NCBI GenBank assembly: GCA_009497875.2
Contig: CP032508.2
Coordinates: forward strand, 1,984,001-2,048,000
DNA length: 64,000 nt
Direction of reading: 5' to 3'
Source: a gamma proteobacterium SS-5
GTDB lineage: Bacteria; Pseudomonadota; Gammaproteobacteria; Chromatiales; Chromatiaceae
The position numbers were made by a program, and so were the translations under genes. The notes under the pieces were generated by a model that was not told the DNA's origin, ran no database searches, and saw nothing but the letters and a program-made list of their open reading frames with translations. This document shows, piece by piece, positions 38,395 to 47,659 of the stretch (the first letter of the stretch is position 1; the number at the start of each line of letters is the position of its first letter).

Positions 38395-38640
38395 ATGATG
38401 CCCAGACCCTTGTTGCAACCCCTTTTGCCGATACTGCTGCTCGGCCTTGTCGCAAGCGCCAGCGGCATGGGCCTGGATCAGGCCGTGGCCAAGGTGCGTG
38501 AGCAGACCGGTGGCCGGGTGCTCTCGGCGCAAACCCTGAACCGTGTGCATCAAATCCGTGTGCTGACCCCCTCCGGTCAGGTGCGCCTGATCCGCATTCC
38601 GGCCGATGGCAAGGCCTCTAACCCGAAGCAAGGCCGCTGA
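38395..38640 (+). CDS. small exported PepSY-domain protein
   Basis: An 81-residue protein with a signal peptide (about 1-24) and a single PepSY-like unit (LDQAVAKVREQTGGRVLSAQ, then VRLIRIPADGK). GAGGAG lies just before the tandem ATGs at 38395 and 38398. Its stop overlaps the response-regulator start (TGATG). Small PepSY proteins often accompany PhoP/PhoQ-like systems and may modulate the sensor in the periplasm. Confidence 0.85.
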   Translation: MMPRPLLQPLLPILLLGLVASASGMGLDQAVAKVREQTGGRVLSAQTLNRVHQIRVLTPSGQVRLIRIPADGKASNPKQGR

Positions 38641-39323
38641 TGCGGGTGCTCCTGATCGAAGATGAACGCGCCCTGAGCCAGCAGCTACAGGCTCAGCTGC
38701 AGGCACGGGGGCATGTGGTGGACTGCGCCTATGATGGCGAGGAAGGCCTCTACATGGGGCGGGATTACCCGCTGGATATCGCCGTGATCGACCTGGGCCT
38801 GCCGGGGATAAATGGCATCTCCCTGATCCGGCAGCTGCGCGCCGCCGGCAAGACCTTTCCCATCCTTATCCTTACCGCAAGGGACAGCTGGCGCGACAAG
38901 GTTGAAGGCCTGGAAGCCGGGGCCGATGACTACCTGGTCAAGCCTTTCAATCTACAGGAGCTGCTGGCCCGTCTGGCGGCCCTGCTGCGCCGCTCCAGCG
39001 GCTGGACCTCGCCGCTGATCCGTTGCGGCCCGCTGTGCCTGAACCATACCGAGCAGAGCGTCAGTCTGCACGACCGGCCGGTGGAGCTGACCGCCTACGA
39101 ATACCGTCTGCTGGCCTATCTGATGCTTAATGCCGGTAAGGTGGTGTCCAAGCTGGAGCTGACCGAACACATTTACGAGCAGGACTTTGACCGCGACAGT
39201 AACGTGCTGGAGGTGCTGATTGGCCGGCTGCGGCGCAAGCTGGACGCCGACGGAAGCCTCAAGCCCATCGAAACCCTGCGCGGCCGTGGCTATCGCCTGA
39301 CCCTGAAGCGGGAGAGCGAATGA
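38640..39323 (+). CDS. OmpR/PhoP-family response regulator
   Basis: A 227-residue regulator. The receiver (1-115) has acidic pair E7-D8, phosphoacceptor Asp51 in IAVIDLGLP, LTARD and K101 in LVKPFN. The C-terminal winged helix (about 130-225) contains LTAYEYRLLAYLMLNAGKVV and LRGRGYRL. It is coupled to the PepSY gene and followed 55 bp later by its sensor kinase. The regulon is not evident from sequence. Confidence 0.95.
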   Translation: MRVLLIEDERALSQQLQAQLQARGHVVDCAYDGEEGLYMGRDYPLDIAVIDLGLPGINGISLIRQLRAAGKTFPILILTARDSWRDKVEGLEAGADDYLVKPFNLQELLARLAALLRRSSGWTSPLIRCGPLCLNHTEQSVSLHDRPVELTAYEYRLLAYLMLNAGKVVSKLELTEHIYEQDFDRDSNVLEVLIGRLRRKLDADGSLKPIETLRGRGYRLTLKRESE

Positions 39324-39378
39324 GGCGGGCAGGTACGCTGGGGTATTGTAAGGATATGGATCCGAATCGGCAGATATT

Positions 39379-40725
39379 ATGTCTTCCCTGCATCGTCGTC
39401 TGAGCCTGGCCACCCTGGCCCTGCTGCTGCTGTTTCTCGGCCTCACCGGTTGGCTGTTGAGCAGCGCCCAGCAGCGCAGCCTGGAGGTGGAGATCCGCAA
39501 CCGCCTGCTCGGCCATGTCTATGCCCTGTTGGGCGAGGCGCGGGAGGACGGCCAGGGCGGCCTGGGCCTGCCCGATCAACCGGCCGATCCCCGCCTGAGC
39601 CAGACCGATTCCGGTCTGCAAGCTGAACTGGCTGATGACAACGGGCAGATCCTCTGGCGCTCCGGCTCCCTGCTGGGCCTGGAAACCCCACCCATGCCCC
39701 GTCTGGCGGCGGGGGAGCAGCGCTTCGGCCGTGATGCCGATGGCTATCGGCTGCTGTTTGGCCTGGAGTGGGAGACACAGCAGGGGGCGCTGCGCCCCTA
39801 TGTGCTGCGCATCGGCCTGCAGGCGCAGCAGGTGGATCAGCAATTACGCCAGTTTCGCGTCTGGCTCTGGCTCGGGCTGTTGCTGCTCGGGCTCGTTCTG
39901 CTGGTATTGCAGGGCCTGCTGTTGCGCTGGGGGCTGGCCCCGTTGCGGCGCATCGCCAGGGCGGTCAGTGAGATCGAGGCGGGCCGGGCCGGACGCATAG
40001 GCGGCGACTATCCGGCGGAACTTCAACCCCTGGCAGACAATCTCAACTCACTGATGGCCCACAATCGGGCCCAGCAGGAACGCTATCGCACCAGCCTGGA
40101 TGACCTGGCGCACAGCATAAAAACCCCCCTGGCGCTGCTTCAGAGCGGCCTGGACAGCGCCCAGCCCGAGACCTTGCGGCAGGCGGCGCAACAGGCCCTG
40201 CCGCATATCGATGCCCTGGTGCGGGGCCGGTTGCGGCAGGCGGCGGCCAGCGGCTTTGCCGGCCTGGGCCAGCGGGTGGCCCTGCGGCCCCTGGCCCAAC
40301 GCCTGCTCGCCACCCTGGCCAAGGTCTATGCCGAGCGCGGGCTTGAGTTGGAAAACCGCATCGCCGCCGAGTTGAGGGTGCCGGTGAGCGAGAACGACCT
40401 GCTGGAGATGCTCGGCAACCTGCTGGACAACGCCTGCAAGCATGCCCGCAGCCGGTTGTTTATCGCCGCCGAGGCGCTGCCCCAGGGCTGGCGGCTGTGG
40501 ATCGAGGACGATGGGCCGGGCATAGCCGTCGATCAAAGCGAGCAGGCGCTCAGCCGTGGCGGTCGATTGGATGAACAGTATCCGGGCCAAGGCATAGGCC
40601 TGGCGGCGGTGAACAATCTGGCCGGTCTGTATCAGGGGCGGCTGGAGATCGGCCGCAGCCAGGCCTTGGGCGGGGCCAGCGTCGGTGTGATTCTGGGGGA
40701 TAACGCGGTCAGGAAAAAAACTTGA
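39379..40725 (+). CDS. PhoQ-type sensor histidine kinase
   Basis: A 448-residue kinase with membrane helices at about 7-28 and 160-182, and a periplasmic sensor of ~130 residues. A HAMP-like segment is followed by His245 in DLAHSIKTPLALLQ, the form seen in PhoQ-like kinases. ATPase motifs are NLLDNACKHA, EDDGPGI and GQGIGLAAVNNL. The -35 of the next gene overlaps its stop codon. Confidence 0.93.
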   Translation: MSSLHRRLSLATLALLLLFLGLTGWLLSSAQQRSLEVEIRNRLLGHVYALLGEAREDGQGGLGLPDQPADPRLSQTDSGLQAELADDNGQILWRSGSLLGLETPPMPRLAAGEQRFGRDADGYRLLFGLEWETQQGALRPYVLRIGLQAQQVDQQLRQFRVWLWLGLLLLGLVLLVLQGLLLRWGLAPLRRIARAVSEIEAGRAGRIGGDYPAELQPLADNLNSLMAHNRAQQERYRTSLDDLAHSIKTPLALLQSGLDSAQPETLRQAAQQALPHIDALVRGRLRQAAASGFAGLGQRVALRPLAQRLLATLAKVYAERGLELENRIAAELRVPVSENDLLEMLGNLLDNACKHARSRLFIAAEALPQGWRLWIEDDGPGIAVDQSEQALSRGGRLDEQYPGQGIGLAAVNNLAGLYQGRLEIGRSQALGGASVGVILGDNAVRKKT

Positions 40726-40761
40726 CTGTTTTTCTCGGGATCTGCTAGCCTTATTCCCGAG
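40722..40761 (+). promoter_or_regulatory. promoter and palindromic operator of the IscR-like gene
   Basis: TTGACT (40722-40727) lies 18 bp before TAGCCT (40746-40751). A palindrome CTCGGGA...TCCCGAG (40734-40740 / 40755-40761) spans the -10 region and could be a binding site for the Rrf2 protein itself. The -10 is weak. Confidence 0.45.
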
Positions 40762-40805
40762 TCAATTACTAAGTTTTTAGCTTTTCGAGCAAAGAGGTTA
40801 CCATC

Positions 40806-41243
40806 ATGAGACTATCCACCAAGGGGCGTTACGCCATCACAAGCATGCTGGATCTGGCCCTGAAAGGTGCCGATGAGCCGGTTACCCTGTCGGAAATCGC
40901 CCACAACCAGGGCATCTCCCTTTCCTATCTGGAGCAGCTGTTCTCCAGCCTGCGCAGCAAGGGTCTGGTCAAGGGCGTGCGCGGTCCGGGCGGTGGCTAT
41001 TATCTGGGGCGGGATCTGAATGACATCAGCATCGCCGACATCATCTGCGCCGTGGACGAATGGGTGGACATGACCCAAAAGCGACGCAAGGGCAGTACCC
41101 CGCTGCACGCCTTTCATTCCCCCTCCCAGGGTCTGTGGGAGCGTTTGAGCACGGATATCTATGACTTCCTCGACCAGATCACCCTGGCCGACCTGACCCG
41201 TGATCAGAACCACTTCCTGCTGGATACCCGCAAGGCGGCATGA
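40806..41243 (+). CDS. Rrf2-family regulator, IscR-like without cluster cysteines
   Basis: A 145-residue DNA-binding protein closely resembling IscR at the N-terminus (MRLSTKGRYAITSMLDLAL, SEIAHNQGISLSYLEQLFS, VRGPGGGYYLGRD). In IscR the next segment holds three Cys and one His that ligate a [2Fe-2S] cluster. Here it reads DMTQKRRKGSTPLHAFHSPS with no cysteine at all. It therefore cannot bind a cluster in the IscR manner and may act as a constitutive or differently sensing regulator. The usual iscS-iscU-iscA genes do not follow. AGAGG precedes the ATG. Confidence 0.92.
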   Translation: MRLSTKGRYAITSMLDLALKGADEPVTLSEIAHNQGISLSYLEQLFSSLRSKGLVKGVRGPGGGYYLGRDLNDISIADIICAVDEWVDMTQKRRKGSTPLHAFHSPSQGLWERLSTDIYDFLDQITLADLTRDQNHFLLDTRKAA

Positions 41244-41264
41244 TCCTGATCATCCTGTGAAGGG

Positions 41265-41347
41265 GTAGCCTGGATGCAGCGAAGCGGAATCCGGGGTGCC
41301 CCTGCCTAGCGCCAACCCCGGATTCCGTTGCGCTTCATCCGGGCTAC
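41265..41347. repeat. inverted pair of GTAGCCYGGATG repeats
   Basis: GTAGCCTGGATGCAGCGAAG (41265-41284) with CGGAATCCGGGG, and its mirror CCCCGGATTCCG...CATCCGGGCTAC (41317-41346). The arrangement matches 6139-6240. It lies between the convergent IscR-like and HDOD genes and can form a strong stem-loop. Confidence 0.85.
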
Positions 41348-41411
41348 AGGCTCCTAGAAGCAGCCAAGAGATATTTCATGCTCCAGGCTGTCACTGGCCG
41401 TTGCATGAGCC

Positions 41412-42812
41412 TTAGTTGAGCAACTCCTGTACCGCGCGGATCTCCTTCTGCGACTGCTCCAATACCACCAGCGACAGCTTGGGGCTGAGCTTGCCCAGGG
41501 CCAGCTTGTGGAAGGCGGGCACCAGGTCCAGGCGGGGTAGGGTGGGGTCCCGCGAGCCGACCTGGGCGTGCAGCTTGGCAACCATCACCAGATCCACATA
41601 GTTGGGCCGGTCGGCGTCATCGCGCATCCAGTCGCGGCAATGCCTGACCACTTGCAGCAGGTCATCGCCGAAATTCCATTGCTCCATGATGATGGCACCC
41701 ACCTCGGCAGAGACATGATCCACCGCCTGCCACAGGTATTCTTCGTTATCCATCAACTCGGGATGGCGCTTGCTGTCGTTGATCACGGCAATGGCACCAA
41801 TATTGTGTACCAGGCCGGCCAGCATGGCCCGTCCTGGGTCCAGTCTGGGGGTCATCTTGGCCAGCACGCTGCTGATGGCCGCCACCCGGGTGGTGTCGCG
41901 CCACATGCGGTCCATGGCCCGCTGTAATACCCGTGAGGGGTTGTGGAACAGATTCTTCAGCAGGAAGCTGATCACCAGGTTGCGGGTGGTGCTCAGGCCC
42001 AGGCGCGTGACCGCCATTTCACAGTTGCTGATCTTGCCCAGGCCGCTGTACAGCGGGCTGTTGGCCACCTGGATCATGCGTGCGGTCAGGGCCGGGTCGA
42101 GCTGGATGATGCGGGCGATATTGGCCGAATCGGCCTCGGGCTTATCGATGGCGCGGCCGATGCGTACCCCTAAATCCGGCGGGCTGGGCAGCTCCAGCAT
42201 GCCACTGCGTGCCTCTTCGATGAGTTCGGCGAACAGGGATGGCTCGACCATGCCGGACTTGGCCTGTTCACCATAAAACCGGCCATCGGCGGAGACCTTC
42301 TCCGCCCCGCGGATCAGGTCCAGAGGGAAATGCGCCAGCAGGCTGCGTTGCCTGGCCGTCACCAGGCCGCTGTTGGGGCCCAGGGGCAGGGGAAAGGTGG
42401 CCTGGCCGGTGGTGGCCTTGATCTTGTTCAGCGAACCGTTTTGCTCGAACTCCAACTCGCCCTGAATCAGATACACGGCGCTCTTCTCCACGCTGGGGCC
42501 AGAGCTGGGGATGGTGCTGCCGGCCGGGTGGGAACTCAGGCTGGCCTGTTGGGCCAGGTAGGCGATGACCCGCCGCGGCAGCAGGCGAATGGGCAGGAAG
42601 TGGCGGATTTGCTCGGGGCCGATCTCGCCCTGGGTGCCCGCCGCCGGGCCGACCTCTGGATTGGTGCTTGGTGTCGGGTCTGGCGTTGCTGTCCTGGCTG
42701 CCGCCGGATTGGATTTAGCAGACTCTGCAGCGGGTGCGGTTTTGCTGGCCGAGGTGCTGCCCTGGCTGGTCTTTGCCGCCCTGGATTTGTTGAAAAGCCC
42801 GAAAAATCCCAT
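41412..42812 (-). CDS. HDOD-domain signalling protein
   Basis: A 466-residue cytoplasmic protein. Residues 10-75 are Ala/Ser/Pro/Thr-rich and probably flexible. About 80-195 looks like a small beta-roll resembling a cyclic-nucleotide-binding fold (VYLIQGELEFEQNG), but lacks a clear phosphate-binding cassette. The HDOD domain follows (about 215-410), with IIQLDPALTARMIQVANSPL, RLGLSTTRNLVISFLLKNLF and LAGLVHNIGAIAVI. HDOD proteins often link to c-di-GMP or stress signalling without known catalysis. GGGGAA precedes the chosen ATG by nine bases. Confidence 0.85.
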   Translation of the reverse strand: MGFFGLFNKSRAAKTSQGSTSASKTAPAAESAKSNPAAARTATPDPTPSTNPEVGPAAGTQGEIGPEQIRHFLPIRLLPRRVIAYLAQQASLSSHPAGSTIPSSGPSVEKSAVYLIQGELEFEQNGSLNKIKATTGQATFPLPLGPNSGLVTARQRSLLAHFPLDLIRGAEKVSADGRFYGEQAKSGMVEPSLFAELIEEARSGMLELPSPPDLGVRIGRAIDKPEADSANIARIIQLDPALTARMIQVANSPLYSGLGKISNCEMAVTRLGLSTTRNLVISFLLKNLFHNPSRVLQRAMDRMWRDTTRVAAISSVLAKMTPRLDPGRAMLAGLVHNIGAIAVINDSKRHPELMDNEEYLWQAVDHVSAEVGAIIMEQWNFGDDLLQVVRHCRDWMRDDADRPNYVDLVMVAKLHAQVGSRDPTLPRLDLVPAFHKLALGKLSPKLSLVVLEQSQKEIRAVQELLN

Positions 42813-43063
42813 GCTTTTTGGTTCCCCATGAAAGAGTGCGTACAGCGATCTTGGCCGGAAGTGCAGGTCAAGTTTCTCAAAATCCCCAGCCAAACCCGGT
42901 TAGACTAGGAGCCTGAGTCGCCTGATCCTGGATCGGCCCGGCCAGCTTAGCGAAAATCCATGCAATTCAAGTTGGTATTGAGTTCCGAGCGGCCAGTTTA
43001 CAACAGGGCCGGGCAGGAACATAGAATAACGGCTTGTGCCGCAACAACCGAGTATCCTGAATA

Positions 43064-45370
43064 GTGCCAAAAAAAAGACCCGAACGATGCGCCCTGACCC
43101 TCGACCCCTACCACAGTCGTGAGGCGCGCAACTACGAAAACCCCATCCCCAGCCGTGAATTTATCATGCAGACCCTGGAGGATGTGGGCAAACCCCTGCA
43201 ATTCGATGAAATTGCCGAGGCCCTGGACCTCAGCCTGGAGGACCAGCTGGAGGGCCTGCGCCGCCGCCTGGGTGCCATGCAGCGCGACGGCCAGCTATTG
43301 TGCAACCGCCGTGGCGGTTATTGCCGGGTCAACCGCAAGGACCTGATCGCCGGCCGGGTGCTGGCCCACCGCGATGGCTTTGGCTTTTTGCAGCCGGAGG
43401 AGGGCGGTAATGATCTCTTCATCTCTGCCCGCGAGATGCGCTCCCTGTTCCACTACGATCGTATCCTGGCGCGGGTGGCAGGGGTGGATCGCAGTGGCCG
43501 ACGCGAGGCGGCGGTGGTGGAGATCCTGGAGCGCAACACCCACAAACTGGTGGGACGCATCCATATCGAGGCCGGCGTCGGCGTGGTAACGCCGGACAAC
43601 AAGCGCCTGCATCAAGACGTACTGGTGCCGCCGGAGCAGTTCAACGGGGCCGCCAACGGCCAGATGGTGGCCGTGGCCATAGTCGAGCAGCCGACCAAAT
43701 ACAGCAAGGCCATAGGCCGGGTCACCGAGGTACTGGGCGACCACATGGCACCGGGCATGGAGATCGATGTGGCGATGCGTTCTTACGGCATCCCCGACGA
43801 GTGGCCGGATGAGGTGCTGGAGGAGATCAAGGCCTTCTCCGAACAGGTGCCGGAGGCGGCCAAGCAGGGCAGGGAGGACCTGCGCGGGCTCAATCTGGTG
43901 ACTATCGATGGCGAGGACGCCCGCGATTTCGACGACGCCGTCTATTGCGAAAAGACCGAAAAGGGCTGGCGCATGCTGGTCTGCATCGCCGATGTCTCCG
44001 CCTATGTGCAGCCCAACAGCGCCCTGGACCAGGAGGCAACCAAGCGCGGCAACTCGGTGTACTTCCCCGACCGCGTCATCCCCATGCTGCCGGAGGTACT
44101 GTCCAACGGCCTGTGCTCCCTCAATCCCCAGGTGGATCGGCTGTGCATGGCCTGCGAGATGCAGTTCAATGCCGAGGGCAAGATCATCCGCTCGCGCTTC
44201 TTCGAGGCGGTGATGCACTCCCAGGCCCGGCTGACCTACACCCAGGTGGCGGCCATGCTGGAGGAGAACGACGCCAAGCTGCGCCAGCAATATGCCCAGG
44301 TACTGCCCCATCTGCATGACCTCTACGACCTGTTCCGGGTGCTGGAATGGGCGCGGCGGGTACGCGGTGCCATCGATTTCGACACCCTGGAGACCCGCTT
44401 CCTGTTCAATGCCGAGCAAAAGGTCGAGCAGGTGGTGCCGGTACAGCGCAATGTCGCCCACCGTATCATCGAGGAGTGCATGCTCGCCGCCAACGTGGCC
44501 GCAGCACGCCTGTTCCAGCGCAAGAAGCTGCCCATGCTGTATCGGGTACATGACCTGCCCAAGGAGGAGAAGGTCGAAGGCCTGCGTGAATTCCTCGGCG
44601 AACTGGGCCTGAGCCTGCCGGGCAAGAAAAAGCCTCGCGCCGCCGATTACGCCGCCCTGCTGGAGCAGGTCAAGGGTCGGCCGGACTTCCATTTGATCCA
44701 GACCGTGATGCTGCGCTCGCTGAATCAGGCGGTGTACAGCGCGGACAACAAGGGCCACTTCGGCCTCTCCTATCCCGCCTATACCCATTTTACCTCGCCG
44801 ATCCGGCGCTACCCGGACCTGCTGGTGCATCGCGGCATCAAGCACCTGCTGGACGGCGGCAGCACCGAGGACTTCCGTTATCCCCTGAGTGCCCTGCAGC
44901 ATCTGGGCGAGCAGTGTTCCATGACCGAGCGCCGCGCCGATGACGCCACCCGTGATGTGGTCGATTGGCTCAAGTGCGAGTACATGCTGGATAAGGTAGG
45001 CAACAGCTACAGCGGCATTATCACCGGGGTCAACTCCTTTGGCCTGTTCATCGATCTGGACGAGATCCACGTCACCGGTCTGTTGCACGTCACCGCCCTG
45101 GATCGTGACTACTACCACTTCGACCCCATCGGTCATCGTCTAACCGGCGAGCGCAGCGGCGAGGTGTTCCGCCTGGGTGATCCCATCGACATTCAGGTGG
45201 CGGCGGTGAATCTGGACGATCGCAAGATCGACTTCGTCCTGCCCGGTGGCGAGGCCAAGCGCAAGTCCCAACCTCAATCCAAATCAAGAAAATCCAAAGG
45301 CGAACAACCCGCCAGCCCGGCAGCGGAGGACAAACCCAAGGGCAGAAAGCGCAGCAGGAAGCGTAAATGA
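43064..45370 (+). CDS. rnr: ribonuclease R
   Basis: A 768-residue 3'-5' exoribonuclease. An N-terminal helix-turn-helix (about 20-85) and cold-shock domains with GRVLAHRDGFGFLQPEEGG precede the RNB catalytic domain. That domain has TIDGEDARDFDDAVYC, the Asp cluster that holds Mg2+, and HFTSPIRRYPDLLVHR. An S1 domain (about 640-720) and a Lys/Arg-rich tail follow. GTG start at 43064. rlmB overlaps by ATGA, the same pairing as in E. coli. Confidence 0.97.
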   Translation: MPKKRPERCALTLDPYHSREARNYENPIPSREFIMQTLEDVGKPLQFDEIAEALDLSLEDQLEGLRRRLGAMQRDGQLLCNRRGGYCRVNRKDLIAGRVLAHRDGFGFLQPEEGGNDLFISAREMRSLFHYDRILARVAGVDRSGRREAAVVEILERNTHKLVGRIHIEAGVGVVTPDNKRLHQDVLVPPEQFNGAANGQMVAVAIVEQPTKYSKAIGRVTEVLGDHMAPGMEIDVAMRSYGIPDEWPDEVLEEIKAFSEQVPEAAKQGREDLRGLNLVTIDGEDARDFDDAVYCEKTEKGWRMLVCIADVSAYVQPNSALDQEATKRGNSVYFPDRVIPMLPEVLSNGLCSLNPQVDRLCMACEMQFNAEGKIIRSRFFEAVMHSQARLTYTQVAAMLEENDAKLRQQYAQVLPHLHDLYDLFRVLEWARRVRGAIDFDTLETRFLFNAEQKVEQVVPVQRNVAHRIIEECMLAANVAAARLFQRKKLPMLYRVHDLPKEEKVEGLREFLGELGLSLPGKKKPRAADYAALLEQVKGRPDFHLIQTVMLRSLNQAVYSADNKGHFGLSYPAYTHFTSPIRRYPDLLVHRGIKHLLDGGSTEDFRYPLSALQHLGEQCSMTERRADDATRDVVDWLKCEYMLDKVGNSYSGIITGVNSFGLFIDLDEIHVTGLLHVTALDRDYYHFDPIGHRLTGERSGEVFRLGDPIDIQVAAVNLDDRKIDFVLPGGEAKRKSQPQSKSRKSKGEQPASPAAEDKPKGRKRSRKRK

Positions 45371-46116
45371 GTCCAAGCCCGAGCCGCATCGGCGGCCTGC
45401 ACAGCGTCAAGGCGGCCCTCAAGCACCAGGGCAAGGTGCTGAGCCTCTGGCTGGATGCCGGTCGGCGTGACCGGCGCGTTCAGGAGATCATGGAGCTGGC
45501 CCGCCAGGCCGGTGTCCGCCCCCAGCTCCTGAGCAAGGACGAGCTGGATCGGCTGCTGCCGGACAGCAATCACCAGGGCGTGATCGCCGAGGTGCAGGGC
45601 GCGGCGGCGCGCAACGAGCAGGGTCTGGAGGAAATTCTGGCGGGCCTGGCTGAGCCGCCCTTTCTGCTGGTGCTGGATGGGGTGACCGACCCGCACAATC
45701 TGGGTGCCTGCCTAAGGTCTGCCGATGCCGCTGGGGTGCATGCGGTGATCGCGCCTAAGGATAAATCCGTCGGCCTCACCCCGGTGGCGGTCAAGGTTGC
45801 CAGCGGCGCGGCGGAGAGTCTGGCTTTCATCCAGGTCACCAACCTGGCGCGCACCCTCGATTGGCTGGCCGATGAACACCGGGTCTGGATCGTCGGCCTG
45901 GCCGGTGAGGCCGAGCAATCGCTGTATCAGGTCGATCTCAAGGGCCCGCTGGCCCTGGTGCTGGGCAGCGAAGGCGAGGGCATGCGCCGCCTGACCCGCG
46001 AACACTGCGCCTTGCTGGCCAAACTACCCATGCGCGGTCAGGTGGAAAGCCTCAACGTCTCAGTGGCCAGCGGCGTGGCCTTGTTCGAGGCCGTGCGGCA
46101 GCGGACGGGTGGCTGA
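45367..46116 (+). CDS. rlmB: 23S rRNA (guanosine-2'-O-)-methyltransferase RlmB
   Basis: A 249-residue SPOUT methyltransferase modifying G2251 of 23S rRNA with S-adenosylmethionine. An N-terminal substrate-binding domain (1-80) is followed by the knotted fold with VTDPHNLGACLRSADAAGV, LALVLGSEGEGMRRL and VESLNVSVASGVALFEAVRQ. It is coupled to rnr. Confidence 0.97.
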   Translation: MSPSPSRIGGLHSVKAALKHQGKVLSLWLDAGRRDRRVQEIMELARQAGVRPQLLSKDELDRLLPDSNHQGVIAEVQGAAARNEQGLEEILAGLAEPPFLLVLDGVTDPHNLGACLRSADAAGVHAVIAPKDKSVGLTPVAVKVASGAAESLAFIQVTNLARTLDWLADEHRVWIVGLAGEAEQSLYQVDLKGPLALVLGSEGEGMRRLTREHCALLAKLPMRGQVESLNVSVASGVALFEAVRQRTGG

Positions 46117-46132
46117 TTGAGCGGTGCGCCCG

Positions 46133-46714
46133 TTAAAGCACGGCCACGCCTTCCGTCTCCAACATGGCCACCAGCCGGATCAGGGGCAAGCCGATGAGGC
46201 TGTTGGGGTCGTCGCCGATCAGGCGTGAGAACAGGGCAATGCCCAGCCCTTCGGACTTGAAGCTGCCGGCGCAATTGTAGGGCTGCTCGCGGAGCAGGTA
46301 GGCCTCGATCTGCCCCTGGCTCAGTGGCCGGAACTGCACCCGAAAGGGCTCGCAAGCCCGCTGGCAGCGGCCACTGGCGCTGTTCAACAGGCACAGCCCG
46401 GTGACAAATTCTACCTCACGCCCGGCGGCCTGGCGCAACTGCTCGCGGGCACGCTCGTGGTTGCCGGGCTTGCCCAGGACCTGTCCATCCAGGCAGGCCA
46501 CCTGATCCGAGCCGATGATCAGGCAATCGGGGAATGCCTCGGCCACCGCTTGTGCCTTGCCTTCGGCCAGGCGCAATACCAGCTGCTGCGGCGTCTCCCC
46601 TGGCAGGGAGGATTCATCGATATCCGGCGCGGCGGTGGCAAAGGGCAGCCCCAGCCGACCCAGCAATTGCTGGCGAAAGGGCGAGGTGGAGGCAAGGACC
46701 AGGGTTGGGCGCAT
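46133..46714 (-). CDS. Maf-family nucleotide pyrophosphatase (YceF type)
   Basis: A 193-residue enzyme of the Maf family that hydrolyses modified nucleoside triphosphates. E. coli YceF acts on 7-methyl-GTP. LASTSPFRQQLLGRLGLPF, DESSLPGE, IIGSDQVACLDGQVLGKPG and SFKSEGLG match. In E. coli the gene is also divergent from yceD. Here it is convergent with rlmB. Confidence 0.94.
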   Translation of the reverse strand: MRPTLVLASTSPFRQQLLGRLGLPFATAAPDIDESSLPGETPQQLVLRLAEGKAQAVAEAFPDCLIIGSDQVACLDGQVLGKPGNHERAREQLRQAAGREVEFVTGLCLLNSASGRCQRACEPFRVQFRPLSQGQIEAYLLREQPYNCAGSFKSEGLGIALFSRLIGDDPNSLIGLPLIRLVAMLETEGVAVL

Positions 46715-46870
46715 GACGGGTTTCCTCTGCTGGGGTGGAGACGGGGTGCCATTCTAGCCCGAATGGACGGTAAGACATCGCGCCTTGCGGGCCAGGACGG
46801 AGAAACCTGGGGGAGACAGGGAAGCCTGGGTTTTGACAGGGCAGGCCAGGCGTTTTATTATTGTCCGCTT

Positions 46871-47404
46871 ATGTCGTCTCCACTGCCTGATTTGATCAAC
46901 CCCTGGCGCCTGATTCAGCTGCACAAGGGCTTTGCCGGCAAGGCGGGCGCGGAGGCCTTGCCCCGCCTGAGCGCTGCCGTGCAGGCGATCCTCGGCGAGG
47001 TGGAATACCATCTGCTGTTTGGCCGCAATGAACAAAGGCAGGCACGCATCAACGGCGAGGTGCGGGCGCAAGTTCAGATGGAATGCCGCCGCTGCCTGAG
47101 TCCGGTGCAGCTGGCCTTGCATTCGACCCTTGAGCTGGCACCGGTGGCCACTGAGGCAGAGGCCGAGCGCCTGCCGGAGGGGCTGGATCTGGTGGTGTTG
47201 CAGGATACGCCCATGCGCCCCCTGGATCTGATCGAGGACGAGCTGCTGCTATCCCTGCCGGCCTATCCCTGTCACCCGGAAGAAAGCTGCATTGAGCAGT
47301 TGGTTCCAGAAGAACAGCTGGCCAGCCTGAGGCCGCCTGAGGCCGAAGAGGTCGAGCCTCCAAGCCCCTTTGCCGTACTGGCAGGCCTGAAGAAATCATT
47401 CTAA
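46871..47404 (+). CDS. yceD: YceD (DUF177) protein
   Basis: A 177-residue protein encoded before rpmF throughout proteobacteria and linked to 23S rRNA or ribosome accumulation. Paired cysteines ECRRCLSP and YPCHPEESC give a likely metal site. The C-terminus NPFAxL-type signature is seen as PSPFAVLAGLKKSF. The ATG at 46871 is chosen. The frame stays open far upstream across the maf promoter but is not conserved there. Confidence 0.93.
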   Translation: MSSPLPDLINPWRLIQLHKGFAGKAGAEALPRLSAAVQAILGEVEYHLLFGRNEQRQARINGEVRAQVQMECRRCLSPVQLALHSTLELAPVATEAEAERLPEGLDLVVLQDTPMRPLDLIEDELLLSLPAYPCHPEESCIEQLVPEEQLASLRPPEAEEVEPPSPFAVLAGLKKSF

Positions 47405-47450
47405 CTACTGCAAATCAATACATCATTCAACTTAGCTAACGGAGACCCCC

Positions 47451-47633
47451 ATGGCTGTTCAACAGAATCGCAAGACCCCATCCAAGCGCGGTATGCGTCG
47501 TTCCCACGATGCCCTCAAGGGCCCGACCCTGTCCACCGACTCCACCTCAGGTGAGCTGCACCTGCGCCATCACGTCACCGCCGACCACTTCTACCGGGGC
47601 AAAAAGGTACTGCAAGGCAAAGAAGCGGAATAG
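47451..47633 (+). CDS. rpmF: 50S ribosomal protein L32
   Basis: A 60-residue basic protein beginning [20 protein letters not shown] and ending [13 protein letters not shown]. It is the cysteine-free L32 form. It stands between yceD and plsX as in E. coli, and GGAG precedes the ATG. Confidence 0.97.
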   Translation: MAVQQNRKTPSKRGMRRSHDALKGPTLSTDSTSGELHLRHHVTADHFYRGKKVLQGKEAE

Positions 47634-47659
47634 GCCGCTACGGCCACGCCCCCTTTCTG

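Noticed and set aside
43295-45136. 613-codon minus-strand frame opposite rnr
   Set aside because: His/Gln/Leu-rich antisense shadow of a conserved GC-rich gene, with no start context.
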